Below are positions 55,473-64,000 of a DNA stretch of 64,000 nucleotides, piece after piece. The notes under the pieces are model-generated. The model was not told where the DNA came from and searched no databases. It saw only the letters and a program-made list of their open reading frames with translations. Source of the stretch: Azospirillum baldaniorum (GTDB lineage: Bacteria > Pseudomonadota > Alphaproteobacteria > Azospirillales > Azospirillaceae); NCBI RefSeq assembly GCF_003119195.2, contig NZ_CP022253.1, positions 1,010,001 through 1,074,000 of the forward strand, written 5' to 3'. The translations under genes were made by a program, and so were the position numbers. The stretch's first letter is position 1. Every line of letters begins with the position of its first letter.

Positions 55473-55793
55473 TTTTATCCGCCTTTCGCCCGCGGGAGCA
55501 GCATACCGGCAGTCCGGCACCGCGCCAACCGGCCCATACTTTTTCGTTGTTTCCCAAAATCTTCGCGCGCCGCGCCCTTTTCATCCGTTGGGGGTACGGG
55601 ATTTTCCGGCGGGGCGGGATGTTGCTGCACTGCAACAGAGTCGTGCCGTCGTCGCCAGGGGCCTTGCCCTTTGGTCCCGTCTTCTCCATGTTGCGCCGCA
55701 ACAAAAGAGGGTGGCTGGTCCAAGCCGCCGATGGGGAAGCGGACGGCGCGAAGCGGTGCGATGTCCCGAATCACCAGCGCCACGAGTCCCCCC
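55473..55793. other. 321-bp divergent region with paired dyads
   Basis: Two TTGC...GCAA dyads are present: TGTTGC-TGCACT-GCAACA (55620-55637) and TGTTGC-GCC-GCAACA (55689-55703). They are listed as regulatory sites. I see no other open frame with local coding bias; the acetyltransferase start may lie earlier, at 55761. Confidence 0.5.
55620..55703. promoter_or_regulatory. Two TTGC/GCAA dyads, candidate operators
   Basis: The first dyad contains TTGCTGCACTGCAACA; the second is TGTTGCGCCGCAACA, 52 bp further on. Sites with TGC(N)TGCA symmetry are bound by the polyhydroxyalkanoate regulator PhaR in other alphaproteobacteria, but the regulator here is unknown. They lie between djlA-like and GNAT genes. 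Confidence 0.4.
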
Positions 55794-56348
55794 ATGTCCG
55801 CCATCCGCAAGCTTCTCCCCGCCGAGCGCGGCCAATACCGCGCGCATCTTCTGCGGCTGGACAAGGCGGACCGCTACGCCCGCTTCACCGGCACCGTTTC
55901 CGACGAGGTCATCGCCCAGCATTGCGAGTCGCTCGACTGGACGCGGACGACGCTGGTCGGCTTGTTCGACCGCGGCGAGCTGCGCGGCGCGGTGGAGCTG
56001 TGCTTCGACCGGCTGCTGTGGCCCGGCGCGGCGGAGCTGGCGATCAGCGTCGAGAAGGGGTTTCAGGGGCGGGGCGTCGGCTCCACCCTGGTCCGCCGCT
56101 CGCTGTCCATCGCCGCCAACCGGGGCATCCGGCAGGTCCACCTGATGTGCCTGTCCGACAACACCCGCATGCGTGCCCTGTCGCGCCGCTTCGGCGGAAC
56201 GATGGAGCGCGACGGCGGGGAGTTCGCCATCACCTTCGACCTGCCGCGGCCCTCCCAGGTTTCGTTGGCGCTGGAGGCGTTCGAGGATGGGGCGGGGGCC
56301 GTGAACGCCGTACTGGACGGGTTGCCCGCGCTGCTCAAGGCGGCCTGA
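55794..56348 (+). CDS. GNAT-family N-acetyltransferase
   Basis: Encodes 184 residues from ATG 55794 ([20 protein letters not shown]); ATG 55761 would add 11 residues and neither has a good ribosome site. The GNAT fold is visible: [32 protein letters not shown] carries the acetyl-CoA pyrophosphate loop (Q-G-R-G-V-G). [22 protein letters not shown] is the typical last strand and helix. Substrates of GNAT enzymes vary, and none can be inferred. The gene stands alone on the plus strand downstream of the two dyads. Confidence 0.85.
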   Translation: MSAIRKLLPAERGQYRAHLLRLDKADRYARFTGTVSDEVIAQHCESLDWTRTTLVGLFDRGELRGAVELCFDRLLWPGAAELAISVEKGFQGRGVGSTLVRRSLSIAANRGIRQVHLMCLSDNTRMRALSRRFGGTMERDGGEFAITFDLPRPSQVSLALEAFEDGAGAVNAVLDGLPALLKAA

Positions 56349-56431
56349 CCGGACGGGCAGGAGGAGGGGGCGCATCCCACCCTTTCGTGCACCCCGTCTT
56401 GACCCGCGGCGGCGTATCGTCACACTCCCGT

Positions 56432-56463
56432 CAAGACATCAGGCGTCGAGACAAGACATCAGG
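56432..56463 (+). repeat. Direct repeat CAAGACATCAGG upstream of the oxoprolinase
   Basis: CAAGACATCAGG occurs at 56432-56443 and again at 56452-56463, a 20-bp period (two helical turns). It ends 9 bp before ATG 56473, overlapping the ribosome-site region (AGGGAG). This could be an operator, or a translational control element. Confidence 0.4.
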
Positions 56464-56472
56464 GAGTTGGGT

Positions 56473-60081
<3,609 letters not shown>

Positions 60082-60089
60082 CGGCGCCA

Positions 60090-60224
60090 ATCCCCTCTCC
60101 CCTCCGGGGAGAGGGTTAGGGTGAGGGGGTTGCGCGTGGCGATACGTCCGGCAAAAGCGCAACCCCCTCACCCTCCCCGCGCCTGCGGCGCGGGTCCCCT
60201 CCCTCTCCCCGGAGGGGCGAGGGG
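60090..60224. repeat. REP-like paired inverted repeat
   Basis: A copy of the family at 28997-29127: CCCCTCTCCCCTCCGGGGAGAGGG at the left and CCCTCTCCCCGGAGGGGCGAGGGG at the right. Long inner arms AGGGTGAGGGGGTTGCGC/GCGCAACCCCCTCACCCT flank a GGCAAAAGC core. It occupies most of the gap after the oxoprolinase gene. Confidence 0.82.
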
Positions 60225-60351
60225 CTTCCAAAAGCGCAAGCCCCCCACCCATGCGCGCGAGTCGCTTGTCTGCGCGGGCGGGGGGGCTTAGCTTCTCCGG
60301 TCCTACCACCGCACGGCACCGTGCCAAAAGGACCCCCGGGGAGAATCGTCC

Positions 60352-61755
60352 ATGACCGCCGTACCCGCCACCCAGCCTCGCGTCGCCTTCACCGACGAGA
60401 TGAAGGCCGAGTTCAAGGCCCTGCTTGGGGACCGCTTCACCACCGCCGCGGCGGTGCGCGAGCATCACGGCAAGGACGAGTCCTACCACCCCAACTTCCC
60501 GCCCGACGGCGTCGCCTTCGCCACCTCCACCGAGGAGGTCAGCGCCATCGTCACGCTCTGCGCCAAGCACAAGCTGCCGATCATCCCCTTCGGCACCGGC
60601 ACCTCGCTGGAGGGCGGCGTCGCCGCGCTGGCCGGCGGCGTCTGCATCGACGTGTCGAACATGAAGGAGGTCCTGCGCGTCAGCCCGGAGGACCTCGACG
60701 TCACCGTCCAGGCCGGCGTGACCCGCAAGCAGCTCAACGAGCATCTGCGCGACACCGGCCTGTTCTTCCCCATCGACCCCGGCGCCGACGCCTCGCTCGG
60801 CGGCATGGCCTCCACCCGCGCCAGCGGCACCAACGCCGTGCGCTACGGCACCATGCGCGAGAACGTGCTGGGGCTGACCGTGGTGCTGGCCGACGGCCGG
60901 ATCATCAAGACCGGCGGGCGCGCCCGCAAGTCGGCCGCCGGCTATGACCTGACCCGCCTGTTCGTCGGGGCGGAAGGCACGCTCGGCATCATCACCGAGG
61001 TGACGCTGCGCCTCTACGGCATTCCGGAGGCGATCTCGTCGGCGGTCTGCCCGTTCAACGACATCCGCGGCGCCGTGGACACGGTGATCCAGACCATCCA
61101 GTCGGGCATCCCGGTCGCCCGCATCGAGCTGCTGGACGAGGTCCAGATGGACGCGGTGAACAAGTATTCCAAGCTGGATTACAAGGTTGCCCCGACCCTG
61201 TTCTTCGAGTTCCACGGCACCGCCGCCGGGGTGAAGGAGCAGGCGGAGATGGTCGCGGCCATCGCCGCGGAGTTCGGCGGCAGCGAATTCACCTGGGCGA
61301 CCCGCCCGGAGGACCGCTCCAAGCTCTGGCAGGCCCGCCACGACGGCTACTACGCGGCGCTGGCGCTGCGTCCCGGCTCCAAGGGCTGGCCGACCGACGT
61401 CTGCGTGCCGATCTCGCGGCTGGCCGACTGCATCCTGGAGACCAAGAAGGACATCGCCGAATCCTCGATGCTGGCCCCGCTGGTCGGCCATGTCGGCGAC
61501 GGCAACTTCCACCTCGTCTACGTCATCGACCCCGACAAGCCGGAGGAGCTGGCCGAGGCCAAGCGCCTGAACGACCGCATGGTCGACCGGGCGCTCGCCA
61601 TGGGCGGCACCTGCACCGGCGAGCACGGCATCGGCTACGGCAAGATGGAGTTCCTGGAAAAGGAGGCCGGCGACGCCTTCGCCGTGATGGGCGAGCTGAA
61701 GCGCGCCTTCGACCCGGAGAACCGGATGAACCCCGGCAAGGTCGTCCGCATCTGA
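60352..61755 (+). CDS. FAD-linked D-lactate dehydrogenase-type oxidoreductase
   Basis: A 467-residue flavoprotein of the FAD-binding type 4 family. ATG 60352 (MTAVPATQPRVAF) is used. The FAD-binding PCMH domain is GVAFATSTEEVSAIVTLCAKHKLPIIPFGTGTSLEGG, with DPGADASLGGMASTRASGTNAVRYG. The C-terminal domain carries VGHVGDGNFHLVYVI and GGTCTGEHGIGYGK, typical of D-2-hydroxyacid dehydrogenases (LDHD/Dld/GlcD). The substrate could be D-lactate, glycolate or a related hydroxy acid. It lacks an export signal. A terminator-like dyad follows 11 bp after the stop. Confidence 0.9.
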   Translation: MTAVPATQPRVAFTDEMKAEFKALLGDRFTTAAAVREHHGKDESYHPNFPPDGVAFATSTEEVSAIVTLCAKHKLPIIPFGTGTSLEGGVAALAGGVCIDVSNMKEVLRVSPEDLDVTVQAGVTRKQLNEHLRDTGLFFPIDPGADASLGGMASTRASGTNAVRYGTMRENVLGLTVVLADGRIIKTGGRARKSAAGYDLTRLFVGAEGTLGIITEVTLRLYGIPEAISSAVCPFNDIRGAVDTVIQTIQSGIPVARIELLDEVQMDAVNKYSKLDYKVAPTLFFEFHGTAAGVKEQAEMVAAIAAEFGGSEFTWATRPEDRSKLWQARHDGYYAALALRPGSKGWPTDVCVPISRLADCILETKKDIAESSMLAPLVGHVGDGNFHLVYVIDPDKPEELAEAKRLNDRMVDRALAMGGTCTGEHGIGYGKMEFLEKEAGDAFAVMGELKRAFDPENRMNPGKVVRI

Positions 61756-61760
61756 GGACA

Positions 61761-61788
61761 AAAAAAGGGGAGCGCCGCGGCGCTCCCC
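61761..61788 (-). terminator. Palindromic terminator between convergent genes
   Basis: GGGGAGCGCCG and CGGCGCTCCCC (61767-61788) form a stem with at most a few loop bases. On the minus strand it is followed by a T-run (plus strand ACAAAAAAA before it), so it acts best as intrinsic terminator for the gene at 61801. On the plus strand ATCTCCTTT follows, so it may also serve the upstream dehydrogenase. Confidence 0.8.
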
Positions 61789-61800
61789 ATCTCCTTTCCC

Positions 61801-62682
61801 TCAGCGCGTCAGCCGCGTCATCAGGCTGGAGGTGTCCAGCCGGTTGCCGCCCATCCCCTGGACCTCGGCGTAGAACTGGTCGACCAGGGCGGTGACGGGC
61901 AGGGTGGCGCCGTTGTTGCGCGCCTCGTCCAGCACGATGCCCAGGTCCTTGCGCATCCAGTCCACGGCGAAGCCGAAGTCGAACTTGCCGTCCAGCATCG
62001 TCTTGGCGCGGTTGTCCATCTGCCAGGACTGCGCCGCCCCCTTTCCGATCACGTCCACGACCTTGTGCCCGTCCAGACCCGCCTTCTGCGCGAAGGCCAT
62101 GCCCTCGGCCAACCCCTGCAGCAGCCCGGCGATGCAGATCTGGTTGACCATCTTGGTCAGCTGACCGGCTCCCGCCGGCCCCATGTGGGTGACGGAGCGG
62201 CCGTAGCAGGCCATCAGCGGCTGGACGCGGGCGAAGGCGTCGGCGTCGCCGCCCACCATCACCGTCAGCACCCCGTTCTCCGCCCCGGCTTGCCCGCCGG
62301 ACACCGGCGCGTCGAGGAAGAACAGTCCGCGCTCGCGGGCCAGTTCGGCCATCTCGCGCGAGACGGCGGCGGAGACGGTGGAATGGTCGGCGACGATGGT
62401 GCCGGGCTTCATGGCGCCCATCGCCTCGCCAGCCACCGCCCGCACGTCGTCGTCACCGCCGACGCAGAGGAAGACCACCTCGGCCTCACGGGCGGCGTCC
62501 GCGGGGGTCAGGGCGCTGGCGCCGCCGAAGCGGGCGGTCCAGGCGTCGGCCTTGGCGGCGGTGCGGTTGAAGACGGTCACCCGGTGGCCGCCCCGGACGG
62601 CCAGATGGCCGGCCATGGGAAAGCCCATCGTGCCAAGCCCCAGAAAGGCGACGGAGCGGGAAGCGGTCGCGGTGTCGGCCAT
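61801..62682 (-). CDS. 3-hydroxyisobutyrate dehydrogenase-family NAD(P) oxidoreductase
   Basis: A 293-residue beta-hydroxyacid dehydrogenase. ATG 62682 has AGGA just upstream. The Rossmann motif is VAFLGLGTMGFPMAGHLAVRGG, with VFNRTAAKADAW. The substrate site is in LDAPVSGGQAGAENGVLTVMVGGD; the catalytic Lys is in GAGQLTKMVNQICIAGLLQGLAEGMAFAQKAGLD. The C-terminal helices (FDFGFAVDWMRKDLGI) complete the fold. The family includes 3-hydroxyisobutyrate, tartronate-semialdehyde and glyoxylate reductases; the substrate cannot be fixed here. Convergent with the D-lactate-type enzyme. Confidence 0.9.
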   Translation of the reverse strand: MADTATASRSVAFLGLGTMGFPMAGHLAVRGGHRVTVFNRTAAKADAWTARFGGASALTPADAAREAEVVFLCVGGDDDVRAVAGEAMGAMKPGTIVADHSTVSAAVSREMAELARERGLFFLDAPVSGGQAGAENGVLTVMVGGDADAFARVQPLMACYGRSVTHMGPAGAGQLTKMVNQICIAGLLQGLAEGMAFAQKAGLDGHKVVDVIGKGAAQSWQMDNRAKTMLDGKFDFGFAVDWMRKDLGIVLDEARNNGATLPVTALVDQFYAEVQGMGGNRLDTSSLMTRLTR

Positions 62683-63064
62683 GGTCCTGTCTTTCTTCGT
62701 TGTATCGGCTGCGGATCGTTTTTTGTCGGCGACCGCCTTTTTGTCGGCGTCTGCCCTTGGACCGCCAAGCTAGGCCGGGAGCGCGCCCTGATCAAACGCC
62801 GTCCGCCGGACGCAGCGCGATTGAAGTGCGGCGGGGTCCTTCCCCCGTCCGGCATCACCGGGGAGCGGCACTCTGCCGCGGGAGGCATGACTCTTTCGAA
62901 CGAGGTTGTCTTGCCGCGCCCTTGCTACCGGCGCGTGATGTGTTAAGACGTAAATGCCGGGTTTGCAGCGCAGCACCCGGCCATGCCGGCGCAACGGCGC
63001 CGGTGAACCAGGGCAGAGCCGGGGCCGCAAGACCCGGGCCGGAGAACAAGGGAAGGATAGCCGC
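62683..63064. other. 382-bp divergent intergenic region
   Basis: It holds a direct repeat TTTTTGTCGGCG (62719-62731 and 62738-62749), 18 bp apart, close to the oxidoreductase start. An AT-richer stretch TGATGTGTTAAGACG (about 62936-62950) is a possible -10 region for the small gene at 63065. No supported open frame. Confidence 0.45.
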
Positions 63065-63295
63065 ATGACGAATCAGTCGGGTTTCCAGGATGCGCCGCCG
63101 GACGAGCGTTCGAACCTCACGGACGAGCAGGAAAGCGCCATCCGCGTCCTCGCCAACAGCCTGCACCGCCTGAACGACGCCGTCGTCAAGGCCGTGGAAG
63201 CCGGCGTGACGGTCGAGCTGATGCGCACGGCCCGCTATCACAACGCGACGGGCAACTGGGGCGACCAGCTCACCCCGATGATCCGCACCAAGTAA
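63065..63295 (+). CDS. Small conserved-looking protein, 76 aa
   Basis: ATG 63065 has AAGGA 7 nt upstream and the frame closes just before a strong intrinsic terminator, so a real monocistronic gene is likely. The N-terminal 20 residues are polar and acidic. A central helix is visible (EQESAIRVLANSLHRLNDAVVKAVEAGVTVELM), followed by a Gly/Asn-rich tail. There is no membrane segment. Function unknown. Confidence 0.75.
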   Translation: MTNQSGFQDAPPDERSNLTDEQESAIRVLANSLHRLNDAVVKAVEAGVTVELMRTARYHNATGNWGDQLTPMIRTK

Positions 63296-63319
63296 GCGGC
63301 TCATCCCATCCGACCGGAG

Positions 63320-63360
63320 GGCCTCCCGTCCGAAAGGACAGGGAGGCCTTTTCCTTTTCG
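63320..63360 (+). terminator. Intrinsic terminator with GAAA tetraloop
   Basis: GGCCTCCCGTCC pairs with GGAC-A-GGGAGGCC around a GAAA loop, followed by TTTTCCTTTT. It is the best Rho-independent terminator in the window. It ends transcription of the 76-codon gene, starting about 25 nt after its stop. Confidence 0.9.
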
Positions 63361-63458
63361 GCATGCCCCATCCTGTCCCACCATTGTTCCCATCGCGGTG
63401 CGGAACCGCGGTGCCCTTCGCCGGTTCCTTCCTTTTGGCCCCCAGCAAGGAAACGGTC

Positions 63459-63647
63459 ATGAAGGACGCTCAGAACCACACCCCGCAGCGTCAGGGGCAG
63501 CGTCAGGGCATGAACGACCGCGAAGCGTTCTGGCGCATGCACTGCCTGTCGGAACCGACCTTCACCGACCTCACCCACGGCATTTTCCTGGGGCTGATCT
63601 GGTCGGCGGTGCTGTGGGCGCCGATGTTCATCAGCGTTCTGCTCTGA
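63459..63647 (+). CDS. Small membrane protein, 62 aa
   Basis: ATG 63459 has AAGGAAA 8 nt upstream. The first half is polar (MKDAQNHTPQRQGQRQGMNDREAFW). The C-terminal part is a single hydrophobic helix, GIFLGLIWSAVLWAPMFISVLL, that ends the protein, so a tail-anchored inner-membrane protein is predicted. No family is recognised. It is short enough to be missed by length cutoffs, but ribosome site and composition support it. Confidence 0.65.
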   Translation: MKDAQNHTPQRQGQRQGMNDREAFWRMHCLSEPTFTDLTHGIFLGLIWSAVLWAPMFISVLL

Positions 63648-63675
63648 CCCTCCCGTCCGCTCAGAACAGCCCCGG

Positions 63676-64000
63676 TCAGGCGGCCTTCGTGGTGCGGAGC
63701 AGGGCGCGGACGCGGGCGGCGAGCTGGTCCGGGGTGAAGGGCTTGGGCAGGACGGCGGCGTCGGCCTTCAGGCCGGACAGCGATTCCGGGCTGTAGCCGG
63801 AAATCAGAAGGACCCGGATGCCGGGCCAGCGCTCCTGGACCCGCCGCGCCAGATCGATTCCCGATACGCCGTAGGGCATCACCACGTCGGTCACGATCAC
63901 GTCGAAGGCGGTGTCCTGCTCCAGGATCTCCAGGGCGGCGGCGCCGTGGTCGGCGGTCTCCACCTCGAAGCCCTCCTGGGTCAGCCCCTCCACGGTGGCC
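63676..64000 (-). CDS. C-terminal receiver domain of a protein truncated by the window edge
   Basis: The frame is open to the right edge; about 108 C-terminal residues are visible. They form a receiver domain with the phosphoacceptor Asp in FDVIVTDVVMPYGVSGIDLARR, Ser in LLISGYSPES and Lys in LPKPFTPDQLAARVRALL. This pattern (GYSPES, LPKPF at the very end) is typical of the last domain of hybrid histidine kinases, but a stand-alone response regulator is also possible because the N-terminus is missing. Confidence 0.8.
   Translation of the reverse strand, partial: ATVEGLTQEGFEVETADHGAAALEILEQDTAFDVIVTDVVMPYGVSGIDLARRVQERWPGIRVLLISGYSPESLSGLKADAAVLPKPFTPDQLAARVRALLRTTKAA

Overview
The window is very GC-rich with strong G/C preference at third codon positions. 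It carries a complete alphaproteobacterial division and cell-wall cluster, a cytosolic globin-coupled chemoreceptor, paired CheZ-type phosphatases, LuxR-type response regulators, DUF3095 and 5-oxoprolinase-type genes. Together these point to a Rhodospirillales chromosome, most likely Azospirillum or a close relative. This assignment is inferred from gene content; no database search was possible. I saw no insertion sequences, prophage, CRISPR array, tRNA or rRNA operon.

Left part (1-16 kb): mostly single housekeeping and hypothetical genes. They include an Ala/Lys-rich coiled-coil protein, a DUF3095 cyclase-like protein, a YccF membrane protein, a degenerate alpha/beta hydrolase, two neighbouring LuxR-family response regulators without a kinase, a UvrD/PcrA helicase, a PDZ lipoprotein, PrmA, a TerB-like protein and an aminopeptidase P.

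Chemotaxis and surface part (16-25 kb): cheY is followed by two CheZ-like phosphatases. The first CheZ ends in a Pro/Ala-rich tail with five copies of the SQADIDSLF-type CheY-docking peptide. Next come bamD and recN, then a subtilisin-like protease with two tandem carbohydrate-binding-like repeats and no signal peptide, then a haem-globin chemoreceptor facing the other way.

Middle (25-29 kb): an AT-rich island, an unknown gene, ligA, a bacteriohemerythrin, and REP-like inverted repeats.

Division cluster (29.3-50.2 kb, all minus strand): in transcription order mraZ, rsmH, ftsL, ftsI, murE, murF, mraY, murD, ftsW, murG, an 88-codon unnamed gene, murC, murB, ddl, ftsQ, ftsA, ftsZ, lpxC. Many junctions are ATGA overlaps. 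It builds the lipid-linked muropeptide precursor and the divisome and ends with the committed lipid A enzyme. Upstream of mraZ lie four TGGG repeats with exact 10-bp spacing, DnaA-box-like sequences, the RNase P RNA gene rnpB and a cell-wall amidase.

Right part (51.9-64 kb): an EamA transporter coupled to an ABC-F ATPase, a TerB/J-domain membrane protein, a GNAT acetyltransferase, a fused 5-oxoprolinase, an FAD-linked D-lactate dehydrogenase-type enzyme, a 3-hydroxyisobutyrate dehydrogenase-family enzyme, two small proteins and the C-terminal receiver domain of a protein that runs off the window.

Most notable: the multivalent CheZ docking tail, the translationally coupled small gene between murG and murC, the ordered TGGG array before mraZ, the protease with CBM-like repeats, and short repeats with no assigned function.
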